Source: Tessaracoccus lapidicaptus (GTDB lineage Bacteria; Actinomycetota; Actinomycetes; Propionibacteriales; Propionibacteriaceae). From it: a stretch of DNA of 64,000 nt. The translations under genes were made by a program, and so were the position numbers. Of the stretch, positions 45,252 through 53,230 are shown in pieces. Where the stretch lies: contig NZ_MBQD01000020.1 in NCBI RefSeq assembly GCF_001693815.1, positions 124,001 through 188,000 of the forward strand. The letters are read 5' to 3'. The notes under the pieces are model-generated. The model ran no database searches and was not told where the DNA came from. It worked only from the letters and a program-made list of their open reading frames with translations. Every line of letters starts with the position of its first letter. Positions within the stretch are counted from its first letter, which is position 1.

Positions 45252-46454
45252 TCAGGCGGCGTCCAACGCGGGCTGCACGATCTCGCGGTGGAGCAGCAAC
45301 AGCGCGGCCGTGGTGGGGATGGCGATGACGGCGCCGATGACGCCGAAGAGCATGCCGCCGATGATGGCCGACAGCACGACGAGGGCCCCCGGCACCTTGA
45401 CGGTGCGCTTCAGCACGGTCGGGTAGAGCACGTACGCATCGAACTGCTGGTAGATGAGGAAGTAGATGATGGTGGCGATACCGATGGTGGGGTCGACGGC
45501 GAAGCCGACGATCGCGACGCTCGCCATCGCCAGCGAGGAGCCGACGAGGGGGATGAAGCAGAACATCGCCACGACGAAGGCCAGCGCCAGGGAGTAGCTG
45601 CCGAGTCCGGCGATGTTCATGAAGATGAAGGCGCTCACGGACGCGACCGAGACGATGACGAACATGCCGGTGATGTAGCCGGAGACGCCGCGGAAGATCT
45701 CTTCGGCCAGGTAGCGGGTGCGGGGGCGCCGGCTGGCCGGAGCCAGCGAGTAGATCGTCTCCTTGATCGTGGGCAGGGAGGCGAGGAAGTAGATGGTGAG
45801 CACCAGCGTGACGATCACCGAGAACACCAGGTTGGCGACCAGCCGGCCGGCGCCCCACAGGCCCCCGAACAGGTTCTCCAGCAGGGCGCCCGAGGAGAAG
45901 AACTCCGTCACGGTGCTGGTGATCTGGTACTGCTCCTCCCACTGCGCGATCTGGGGCTGCCGCGCCAGGTTCTGCAGCATGCCGGGCAGGTTGCGCATGA
46001 GGGTGGCGGTCTGCTCAGTGAGGATGGGCACCAGCGCCGTCACGCCGAGGGCGATGACCGCGAGCAGCGTCACCGCCACGATGGTGACGGCGAACCCGCG
46101 GGGGACCCGCCGACGCCGCAGGAACTCGACGGCGGGGCTGAGCCCCAGAGCCAGGAACAGCGCCAGCACGACGAGGATGAGGACGCTCTGGACGGTCAGG
46201 ACGGCCTGGGCCAGAGCCACGGCCATGAGGACGCCGAGCGCACCCATGAAGCCGAAGAGGAACGGCGACGGCCAGCGCGGCTTCTCCTCCGGCGGGGGCG
46301 GCGTGAACGGGACGGGGACGATCACCGGCTCCGGCGTCGGTGTCATGAGGGTGCGCGCCCCTCGCCGGACCTTCGTCGCGGCGCGCCCGAGGAGGGAACG
46401 GTGTGGCCTCGGCGCCGGCTCGGGGACGGCGGCTGGGGCGCTGGGGTCGGTCAC
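45252..46454 (-). CDS. AI-2E-family (PerM-like) transporter
   Basis: 400 residues. A Pro-rich cytoplasmic N-terminus (about 1-65) precedes eight hydrophobic segments; FCFIPLVGSSLAMASVAIVGF, IIYFLIYQQFDAYVLYPTVL and GGMLFGVIGAVIAIPTTAAL are family regions. Members have been linked to autoinducer, sodium or peptide export; the substrate here is unknown. GTG start overlapping the upstream coiled-coil gene by 4 bases, so the two are coupled. Confidence 0.82.
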   Translation of the reverse strand: MTDPSAPAAVPEPAPRPHRSLLGRAATKVRRGARTLMTPTPEPVIVPVPFTPPPPEEKPRWPSPFLFGFMGALGVLMAVALAQAVLTVQSVLILVVLALFLALGLSPAVEFLRRRRVPRGFAVTIVAVTLLAVIALGVTALVPILTEQTATLMRNLPGMLQNLARQPQIAQWEEQYQITSTVTEFFSSGALLENLFGGLWGAGRLVANLVFSVIVTLVLTIYFLASLPTIKETIYSLAPASRRPRTRYLAEEIFRGVSGYITGMFVIVSVASVSAFIFMNIAGLGSYSLALAFVVAMFCFIPLVGSSLAMASVAIVGFAVDPTIGIATIIYFLIYQQFDAYVLYPTVLKRTVKVPGALVVLSAIIGGMLFGVIGAVIAIPTTAALLLLHREIVQPALDAA

Positions 46455-47512
46455 TGGGGTGTGTCATCCTTCCGGATCACAGTGGTGGGGGAGTCCTCGA
46501 ACCCGGCGCTCGACTCCTCCGCGAGCGCGCGCAGATTCCCGAGCTGGGCCAGCGCCGCGCGACGGCGCCCCTCGAGCGTGCCGATCTCGCGCTCGAGCTG
46601 CTCCTTGCGCCACGCGATGCGCTCCTCCAGCGCGGCCTCGGCGTCGCGGGTGCGGGTGCGCAGGATCGCCAGGGTCTCCTCGCTCTCCCGCATGGCGGCG
46701 AGCCTGATCTCCTCGGCCGCGGCCACGGCCTCGGCGCGGATCCGCTGGGCCTCCTCACGGGCCGCGGCGACCCGTGCCTGGACGTCCGAGCCGTCCTGCT
46801 CGGTGCGCGCGAGGCGTTCCGTGACGACGCGCTCCGCCTCGGCGGCCGCCTGTGCGGTGGCGGCGGCCTGTTCCTCGGCGGCGCGCTCGGCGGCGAGCCG
46901 GAGCTCGCTGGCTGTGCGCTGGGCCTCGAGCCGGACGCGCTCGGCTTCAGCGGTGGCGGCGTCGACGATGGCCGATGCGCGGGTCGTGGCCGCCTCCACG
47001 ATGCCGTCGGCCTTGATGCGCGCGTCGGCGACGATGAGATCGGCGTCCCGCCGGGCGGTCTCCAGGGCCTCCTTGCCGGCCTGGGCCTGCTGTTGCCGCA
47101 GCTCGCGCAGCCCGGCGAGCCCGGTGAGCCGCACGTCGTCAGCCTCCTGCTGGGCGGACTCGCGCAGCGACGCCGCGGTCCGGCGGGCCTCCGTCTTGAT
47201 CCGCTCGCCCTCGTTCTCGGCCTGGACGACGATGTCGGCCGCCTGCGCCTCGGCCGCGCGGAGCAGCCCTGTGGCGTGGGCGCCGAGGCGCGTGAAGTCG
47301 GTCGTTCCCTGCTCGGCACGGACGAACTCGAGCTCGCGGGTCCGCTCCCGCACCTGCAGTTTCAGCTGGCTGACCTTCGATTCCACTTCGCGGACGTAGG
47401 TGTCGACGGCGTGGCGGTCGTAGCCCAGCATCGAGTGGGGGAAGCTGCCCGCGGCCGTGGCTCGGTCGTCGAACAGGTTCAGCCCGGTCTCTTCGCTGTC
47501 GAACTCAGGCAT
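46451..47512 (-). CDS. DivIVA-like coiled-coil protein
   Basis: 353 residues. Residues about 22-60 (FPHSMLGYDRHAVDTYVREV) match the DivIVA N-terminal membrane-curvature module. Then a nearly continuous Ala/Glu/Arg heptad coiled coil runs from about 75 to 330, and the end is TTVIRKDDTPQ. It should be a polar scaffold or cytoskeletal protein like actinobacterial DivIVA/Scy relatives. Start: ATG with GAAGGAG 7 bases upstream. Coupled to the AI-2E-family transporter. Confidence 0.8.
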   Translation of the reverse strand: MPEFDSEETGLNLFDDRATAAGSFPHSMLGYDRHAVDTYVREVESKVSQLKLQVRERTRELEFVRAEQGTTDFTRLGAHATGLLRAAEAQAADIVVQAENEGERIKTEARRTAASLRESAQQEADDVRLTGLAGLRELRQQQAQAGKEALETARRDADLIVADARIKADGIVEAATTRASAIVDAATAEAERVRLEAQRTASELRLAAERAAEEQAAATAQAAAEAERVVTERLARTEQDGSDVQARVAAAREEAQRIRAEAVAAAEEIRLAAMRESEETLAILRTRTRDAEAALEERIAWRKEQLEREIGTLEGRRRAALAQLGNLRALAEESSAGFEDSPTTVIRKDDTPQ

Positions 47513-47541
47513 CGGATGCTCCTTCGGTCAGATCCAGGACG

Positions 47542-47547
47542 AGCCTA
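47542..47547 (-). promoter_or_regulatory. -10 box TAGGCT upstream of the DivIVA-like gene
   Basis: On the minus strand TAGGCT lies 29 bases before the ATG, giving a leader of about 23 bases that contains the Shine-Dalgarno sequence. No clear -35. Confidence 0.4.
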
Positions 47548-47566
47548 GCCCCTCCCGCTGACACGG

Positions 47567-47599
47567 CACGGGGCGGAACGCCGCGCGTTCCGCCCCGTG
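47567..47599 (-). terminator. Perfect 14-bp hairpin after methylmalonyl-CoA epimerase
   Basis: CACGGGGCGGAACG and CGTTCCGCCCCGTG pair perfectly around a 5-base loop, 10 bases after the epimerase stop. There is no T-run. Confidence 0.8.
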
Positions 47600-47609
47600 A
47601 TCGTCAGCC

Positions 47610-48059
47610 TCAGTGGGCCGCCGGCTCCTTGGGGAGCTCGACGAGCTCCAGCAGCACGCCGCGGGCATCCTTCGGGTGGACGAAGTTGATCCGGGAGCCG
47701 CCCGTGCCGCGCTTGGCCTCGGGGTACAGCAGGCGCAGGCCCCGCTCGCGGAGGACGGCGCTGACGTGGTCGAGGTCGGCGACGCGGTAGGCCAGCTGCT
47801 GGATGCCGGGGCCGTTCTTGGCCAGGAACTTGCCGATGGCCGAGTCCTCACGCAGGGGGGCCAGGAGCTGGATCTTCGCGTTCTCCTCGCCCTGTTCGCC
47901 GGTGCCCAGCATCGCCTCGGCGACGCCCTGCTCCTCGTTGACCTCGCGGTGGAGTTCACGCCAGCCGAACGCCTCGGCGTGGAACTTGACGGCCTCGTCG
48001 AGGTCCGGGACGGCCAGGCCGACGTGATCGATGCAGATGAAAAGATCAGAGTTGTCCAT
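47610..48059 (-). CDS. mce: Methylmalonyl-CoA epimerase
   Basis: 149 residues, glyoxalase/VOC fold. Interconverts S- and R-methylmalonyl-CoA between propionyl-CoA carboxylase and the cobalamin mutase. Metal-site segments: CIDHVGLAVPDLDEAVKFH, IQLLAPLREDSAIGKFL and GVLLELVEL. Start: ATG 48059; a GTG two codons upstream is nearly equivalent. The mycobacterial epimerase sits at the same relative position. Confidence 0.9.
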   Translation of the reverse strand: MDNSDLFICIDHVGLAVPDLDEAVKFHAEAFGWRELHREVNEEQGVAEAMLGTGEQGEENAKIQLLAPLREDSAIGKFLAKNGPGIQQLAYRVADLDHVSAVLRERGLRLLYPEAKRGTGGSRINFVHPKDARGVLLELVELPKEPAAH

Positions 48060-48196
48060 GGCCACGAGTCTTCCACACGGGGTGCCGCACGAGGACGGCG
48101 GGGTGGGATCTCGTGGGCGTCGGTCGGCGCGTCGTCCCGGAGAGTCTGCGCACGTCGGGCAGACTTGCCCGAGACCCTGTGAGGAGGAGGCCGCTC

Positions 48197-48352
48197 GTGA
48201 TCGGTTGGGTGAAGAAGGCCCTGTTGCTGCTCATCGCCGCATTCGTGCTGTTCTACCTGTTCACACGCCCTGAGGCCGCCGCGGAGGCCGTGCGCGCGTT
48301 CTTCGGGGCCTTCGAGGCGATCGGACGGTTCTTCACCACGCTGGCCGCGTGA
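48197..48352 (+). CDS. Single-pass small membrane protein, function unknown
   Basis: 51 residues from the GTG at 48197, which has GAGGAGGAGG 6 bases upstream. One helix (ALLLLIAAFVLFYLFT) and an amphipathic C-terminal stretch (AFFGAFEAIGRFFTTLAA). No known motif. One base separates it from the following PH-domain gene, so the two are coupled. The longer in-frame extension upstream lacks a ribosome site. Confidence 0.65.
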   Translation: MIGWVKKALLLLIAAFVLFYLFTRPEAAAEAVRAFFGAFEAIGRFFTTLAA

Positions 48353-48353
48353 G

Positions 48354-48914
48354 GTGAACGTCTGGCGCGGCCTGGTCGAGCCCGACGTCCAGGGCCACCT
48401 GCTGGTGGACGAGGGCGAGGTCATCATCGACGAGGTGCGCAAGCACTGGGCGGCGACGTTCTGGTGGTACGCCCTGGCCGCGCTCAGCATCCCGCTGTTC
48501 TGGACGGCCGTGTGGGCCGGTGACTACTACGCGGTTCCGTTGGTCCTGGGTGTGGCCGCGCTCGTCGTGGGCCTGTGGAAGGTGCACGTGCAGCGCATGG
48601 ACCGCTTCGTCATCACCAACATGCGTGTTTTCCGGGTGCACGGCGTCTTCGACCGGTCGCTGGCGACCATGCCCATGACGCGGATCCTCGATATCTCCAT
48701 GTACCGCTCGCTCATGGGCCAGGTGCTTGGCTACGGGCACTTCGTGTTCGAGTCGGCCGCGCAGGGCCAGGGACTGCGCGAGATCCGCTACGTCGGCGAC
48801 CCGGACCGCCGCGACCTCACCATTCAGCGGGTCATCCAGCGGTCCGGGCTGCGTCAGGTCATGCGGATGGATCCCATCGTGCTGGACGACCCGAACGACG
48901 CCGACGGGCTCTGA
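48354..48914 (+). CDS. Bacterial PH-domain (YdbS/YdbT-like) membrane protein
   Basis: 186 residues. Two adjacent helices (about 35-55, 60-78) are followed by a PH-like domain with DRFVITNMRVFRVHGVFDRSLATMPMTRILDISMYRS and YGHFVFESAAQ. Such proteins sit in the membrane with the PH domain in the cytoplasm; roles are mostly unknown. GTG start 1 base after the preceding gene. Ends 3 bases from the convergent pgm. Confidence 0.8.
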   Translation: MNVWRGLVEPDVQGHLLVDEGEVIIDEVRKHWAATFWWYALAALSIPLFWTAVWAGDYYAVPLVLGVAALVVGLWKVHVQRMDRFVITNMRVFRVHGVFDRSLATMPMTRILDISMYRSLMGQVLGYGHFVFESAAQGQGLREIRYVGDPDRRDLTIQRVIQRSGLRQVMRMDPIVLDDPNDADGL

Positions 48915-48917
48915 GAC

Positions 48918-50537
48918 TCAGGCGCCCAGCGCCCGGTCCACCAGGTCCCTGGCGGCCGACTGCACGGCGGCCAGGTGGTCGGCGCCCTTGAGGGACTCCG
49001 CGTAGATCTTGTACTTGTCCTCGGTGCCGGAGGGGCGGGCGGCGAACCATGCGCTGGGCGTGGTGACCTTGATCCCGCCGATGGCGGCGCCGTTGCCCGG
49101 AGCATGGGACAAGACGGCGGTGATCTGCTCGCCGGCGAGCTCGGTGACGGTGACGTCGTTGGCGCCGAGGCGGCCGAGACGGGCCTTCTGCTCGCGGCTG
49201 GCGTCGGCGTCCACCCGGGCGTAGTAGGAGCGGCCGAACTCGGCTTCCAGCTCTGCGTACAGCTGCGACGGCGTCTTGCCGGTCACTGCGATGATCTCGG
49301 AGGCGAGCAGGGCCAGCAGGATGCCGTCCTTGTCGGTGGTCCACGTCGAGCCGTCGCGCGCCAGGAAGGAGGCGCCGGCCGATTCCTCGCCGCCGAAGCC
49401 GATGGAGCCGTCGGTCAGGCCGGGCACGAACCACTTGAAGCCGACGGGCACCTCGACGAGGCGACGCCCGAGCTTCGCCGCGACCTTGTCGATGATCGAC
49501 GACGACACGAGCGTCTTGCCGATCCCCGCGTCGGCCGCCCACCCCGGGCGGTGGGAGAAGAGGTAGCTGATCGCCACGGCCAGGTAGGCGTTGGGGTTCA
49601 TCAGGCCGTGGTCCGGCGTGACGATCCCGTGCCGGTCGGCGTCCGCGTCGTTGCCCGTGGACACCGAGAAGGCGTCGCGCTTGCCCACGAGCGAGGCCAT
49701 CGCGTCGGGCGACGAGCAGTCCATGCGGATCTTGCCGTCGGTGTCGAGCGTCATGAAGCGCCACGTCGGGTCGACGGCGGGATTGACGACCGTGATCGGT
49801 AGCCCGAGCTCGGCCAGGTGCTCCCAGTACTGCACCGACGCGCCGCCCATCGGGTCGGCGCCGTGCACGAGCCCCGAGGCCTTGATGGCGTCGAGGTCGA
49901 TCGCGGTGGCCAGCTCCTGGCAGTACGGGGTGCGGTAGTCGTAGCGGTTGACCTCGGCCGAGGCGTAGGAGATGCGCCGGATGGCGGACGGGTCGGCCAT
50001 CAGCTCGTTGGCGCGGGCCGCGATGACGGTCGTCGCGTCCGAGTCGGCGGGTCCGCCGTTGGGCGGGTTGTACTTGAACCCGCCGTCACGGGGCGGGTTG
50101 TGCGACGGCGTCACGACGATGCCGTCGGCCTGCGCCGAGTGCTCGCGGTTGTAGCGGATGATCGCCCGCGACACCGCCGGGGTCGGGGTGTACTCGTCCT
50201 CGCGCTCGGCGCAGATCTCCACTCCGTTGGCCGCCAGGACCTCGATGGCCGTGGTCCAGGCGGGCAGCGAGAGCGCGTGCGTGTCCTTGCCGATGAACAG
50301 AGGGCCGCTGGTGCCCTGGGCGCGGCGGTACTCGACGATGGCCTGCGTGGTGGCGGCGATGTGCAGGTCGTTGAAGGCCGTGTCCAGCGACGAGCCGCGG
50401 TGCCCCGACGTGCCGAAGACCACCATCTGGTCCGGGTTGGCCGGGTCCGGCGTGCGGTCGTGATAGGCGGCGAGAAGCTCGTCGACGTTGATCAGGTCCT
50501 GGTCCTGGGCCGGCTGCCCGGCGCGCTCGTGTGCCAT
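48918..50537 (-). CDS. pgm: Phosphoglucomutase (alpha-D-glucose type)
   Basis: 539 residues. Interconverts glucose-1- and glucose-6-phosphate. FGTSGHRGSS is the family start; the phosphoserine loop is TPSHNPPRDGGFKYNPP; the metal loop is DADADRHGIV; the sugar loop GGEESAGASF and phosphate loop RPSGTEDKYKIYAES follow. It feeds the glycogen/trehalose genes that follow. Start: ATG with TAGGAT 6 bases upstream. Confidence 0.95.
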   Translation of the reverse strand: MAHERAGQPAQDQDLINVDELLAAYHDRTPDPANPDQMVVFGTSGHRGSSLDTAFNDLHIAATTQAIVEYRRAQGTSGPLFIGKDTHALSLPAWTTAIEVLAANGVEICAEREDEYTPTPAVSRAIIRYNREHSAQADGIVVTPSHNPPRDGGFKYNPPNGGPADSDATTVIAARANELMADPSAIRRISYASAEVNRYDYRTPYCQELATAIDLDAIKASGLVHGADPMGGASVQYWEHLAELGLPITVVNPAVDPTWRFMTLDTDGKIRMDCSSPDAMASLVGKRDAFSVSTGNDADADRHGIVTPDHGLMNPNAYLAVAISYLFSHRPGWAADAGIGKTLVSSSIIDKVAAKLGRRLVEVPVGFKWFVPGLTDGSIGFGGEESAGASFLARDGSTWTTDKDGILLALLASEIIAVTGKTPSQLYAELEAEFGRSYYARVDADASREQKARLGRLGANDVTVTELAGEQITAVLSHAPGNGAAIGGIKVTTPSAWFAARPSGTEDKYKIYAESLKGADHLAAVQSAARDLVDRALGA

Positions 50538-50543
50538 GGCGCC

Positions 50544-50549
50544 ATCCTA
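50544..50549 (-). promoter_or_regulatory. -10 box TAGGAT for leaderless pgm
   Basis: On the minus strand TAGGAT is followed by 6 bases (GGCGCC) and the ATG at 50537. Confidence 0.5.
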
Positions 50550-50583
50550 GTGGCGGGGGCTGGCGCCGGGGAGCCTCCGCCGA

Positions 50584-51477
50584 TCAGAACAGGACGCTGG
50601 CGAGCCGGCGGCGCGCCTTCAGCACGACCGGCTCGGCGCGCCCGACGACCTCGAACAGCTCCAGCAGGCGCACGCGGATGGGGTCGCGCTCGTCGGCCGG
50701 CAGCTGCCCGGCCAGGCCCAGCAGCCGGTCGAAGGCCTCCTCGTAGCGGCCCTGGATGATCTCGAGGTCGGCCGCGTCCAGCTGGGCCGCCACGTCGGTG
50801 GGCCCGGCCTCAGCGCGCGCCACGATCGTCGCGGGGTCGAAGCCGGCGCTGCGCACCAGCAGCGCGGCCTGTGCGCGGCCGGCGAGGGCCTCGGCGTCGC
50901 CGGGAGTCTCCTTGAGCAGGGCGTCGAACTCCGCGACGGCGGCCTCGAAATCGCCGGCCTCGAGTGCCGCGTCGGCCTTGGCGAACCGGGGGTTCCCGGC
51001 GGGGGCCTCCGCCACATCGGGGGAGCCGGCTGTTGCGACGGGCTGCGCGCGTCCCGTCATGCCGTTGGCGATGGCCAGCTGGGCGATCTGGTCGAGGATG
51101 GCCGAGATCTCCTCGCGGGACTTGGTGCCCTGGAAGAGCGGGGCCAGCTGGCCGCCCACGACGGCGACGACGGTGGGCACGGCCTGGACGCCCAGGGCCT
51201 GGGCCACGCGCGGCTCGGCGTCGACGTCGACGCGGCCGAGCAGGAATTTGCCGCCGGCCGCGTTGACCAGTTCGGCCAGCGTGTCGGACACGACCCTCCC
51301 GTTGGGGTCGCGCGGCGAGTGGAACTCGAGGATGACGGGGTACTGCGAGGACTTGGCGGCCACCGCCTGGAAGTCGGCCTCCGCCACGTCCATGACGTAG
51401 CCGCCCGACGCGGGGGCGGGCTGGGACAGGGACGAGAGGTCGACGGCGCCGGGGCGCGAGAACGCAGCAGAAGTCAT
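50584..51477 (-). CDS. Thioredoxin-fold/TPR protein lacking the CxxC site (YbbN/CnoX-like)
   Basis: 297 residues. Thioredoxin-like domain (about 30-140: VILEFHSPRDPNGRVVSDTL, LLGRVDVDAEPRVAQALGVQAVPTVVAVVGG) followed by a helical TPR-like region (FAKADAALEAGDFEAAVAEFDALL). Where thioredoxin has WCxxC this protein has SPRDPNGR, so it cannot do dithiol chemistry there; YbbN/CnoX relatives act as chaperone adaptors. Start: ATG of MTSAAFSRP; CAAGAT lies 6 bases upstream. The mycobacterial counterpart is also next to the glucan genes. Confidence 0.82.
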   Translation of the reverse strand: MTSAAFSRPGAVDLSSLSQPAPASGGYVMDVAEADFQAVAAKSSQYPVILEFHSPRDPNGRVVSDTLAELVNAAGGKFLLGRVDVDAEPRVAQALGVQAVPTVVAVVGGQLAPLFQGTKSREEISAILDQIAQLAIANGMTGRAQPVATAGSPDVAEAPAGNPRFAKADAALEAGDFEAAVAEFDALLKETPGDAEALAGRAQAALLVRSAGFDPATIVARAEAGPTDVAAQLDAADLEIIQGRYEEAFDRLLGLAGQLPADERDPIRVRLLELFEVVGRAEPVVLKARRRLASVLF

Positions 51478-51508
51478 GGGTCCATCTTGGCCGCACACCT
51501 GGGCCCGA

Positions 51509-53230
51509 TCAACCGACGACGACAGCTCCGGGCCCGCCGAGCCGGTACCGGCCGCCCCCGAGGTCGGCGACATCGCCCCACGCGGCGAGGATCCGGCCCT
51601 CACTGAGGTCGACCTGCGCGCCGTCACCCCGCGTCGCGGCGACGCGCACGCGGCCGCCCCGCGTCATCACCACGGTGTCGGCGTCGACGACCCGCACGTC
51701 GACGGACGCCAGCGCCGGGTCCCGCAGCTCGGGCCGTTCGCCGCGGAGCTCGATGAGCCGGCGGTACCAGGCGAGCATCTCCGCGTGGGCGGGCTCGGCG
51801 AGCTCCTGCCACTGCAGCACGGCCGAGCGCCAGGTCTCGCGATCCTGCGGATCAGGGGTCGGGTCGCTCCACCCCATGGCCGCGAACTCGCGGGCGCGCC
51901 CCGCCGTGACGTGCGGGCCGAGGTCGGGCCCGAGGTCGCTGAAGTACGGGAACGGGCTGGAGGCCGCCCACTCCTCGCCCTGGAACAGCATCGGCGTATA
52001 GGGCGACAGCAGGTACAGAGCGGCGGCCGCGGCCTGGAGGTCGGGGGAGGCGTGCCGGTCGAAGCGGTCGCCGAGTGCGCGGTTGCCGACCTGGTCGTGG
52101 TTCTGGAGGAACACGACGAACGAGTGCCCGTCGTAGAGGGGGCTGGCGGGATCCACCGGCGCGCCCCACTTCGTGCCCCGGAAGGTGGACGGCCCGCCGT
52201 CGTGGACGAAGACGCGGGTGAGGGCGTGGGCGAGGACCTCGGCGGTGCCGAAGTCGACGTAGTAGCCCTGCGTCTCGCGAGAGAAGAAGCTGTGCAGCGC
52301 GTGGTGAACGTCGTCGGCCCACTGCGCCGCCATCCCGCGGGCGTCGGGCACCGAGCCCAGGGGCGACACCATGGCCGGCTGGTTGAGGTCCGACTCCGCG
52401 ATGAGCGTCAGGGGGCGACCCACCTCGTCCGCCCACGCCGCGACATCGTCCGCCAGCTCGGCCAGGAAGTGCCGGTCCGAGTCGTCGCGCAGCGCGTGGA
52501 CCGCGTCGAGGCGCAGAGCGTCCGCGCCGACGTCGACCAGCCAGTGCCGCGCCGACCCGAGCAGGAACGCCCGTACCTCGTGCGCGTCGGGGCCGTCGAG
52601 GTTCACCGCGTCCCCCCACGGGGTGGAGTGGCGCGACGTGAAGTACGGGCCGAACTGGCCGAGGTAGTTGCCCTCAGGGCCGAGGTGGTTGTGCACGGCG
52701 TCGACGACGACGCCCAGGCCGCGCTCGTGGCAGGCGTCGACCAGGCGGGTCAGGCCCTCGACCCCGCCGTAGGCAGGATGGGCCGCGTAGAGCGCCACGC
52801 CGTCGTAGCCCCAGCCGCGTTCGCCGGGGAAGGCCGCCACGGGCATGAGCTCGATCGCCTCGACGCCGAGCTCGACGAGGTGGTCGAGGCGGGCGACGGC
52901 CGCGTCGAAGGTGCCCTCCTCGGTGAACGTGCCGATGTGGAGCTCGTAGAGCACGGCCCCGCGCAGGTCCCGGCCGCGCCAGCCGGTGTCCCGGCGCAGC
53001 AGCGCGGGGTCGACGACCTCGCTGGGCGCGTGGACGCCGTCGGGCTGCGCCAGCGAGCGGGGGTCGGGCCGCGGGTCGCCGCCGTCGAGCCGGAACGCGT
53101 AGCGGGCGCCGGGGGCGAGGTCCACCTCGGCCTCGAACCAGCCGTCGCCCCGCGGCCGCATGGGGTGCTCGGCGCCGCTGGTGGCCAGCGCCACGGACGC
53201 GGCGTACGGGGCCCAGACGGCGGGCCTCAT
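51509..53230 (-). CDS. treZ: Malto-oligosyltrehalose trehalohydrolase
   Basis: 573 residues, GH13. Releases trehalose from maltooligosyl-trehalose. An N-terminal beta domain is followed by the barrel: YELHIGTFTEEGTFDAAV, VVDAVHNHLGPEGNYLG, DALRLDAVHAL (nucleophile Asp), LTLIAESDLN (acid Glu) and VFLQNHDQVGNRALGDR. ATG overlaps the treY stop by 4 bases. No treX debranching gene accompanies the pair. Confidence 0.93.
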   Translation of the reverse strand: MRPAVWAPYAASVALATSGAEHPMRPRGDGWFEAEVDLAPGARYAFRLDGGDPRPDPRSLAQPDGVHAPSEVVDPALLRRDTGWRGRDLRGAVLYELHIGTFTEEGTFDAAVARLDHLVELGVEAIELMPVAAFPGERGWGYDGVALYAAHPAYGGVEGLTRLVDACHERGLGVVVDAVHNHLGPEGNYLGQFGPYFTSRHSTPWGDAVNLDGPDAHEVRAFLLGSARHWLVDVGADALRLDAVHALRDDSDRHFLAELADDVAAWADEVGRPLTLIAESDLNQPAMVSPLGSVPDARGMAAQWADDVHHALHSFFSRETQGYYVDFGTAEVLAHALTRVFVHDGGPSTFRGTKWGAPVDPASPLYDGHSFVVFLQNHDQVGNRALGDRFDRHASPDLQAAAAALYLLSPYTPMLFQGEEWAASSPFPYFSDLGPDLGPHVTAGRAREFAAMGWSDPTPDPQDRETWRSAVLQWQELAEPAHAEMLAWYRRLIELRGERPELRDPALASVDVRVVDADTVVMTRGGRVRVAATRGDGAQVDLSEGRILAAWGDVADLGGGRYRLGGPGAVVVG

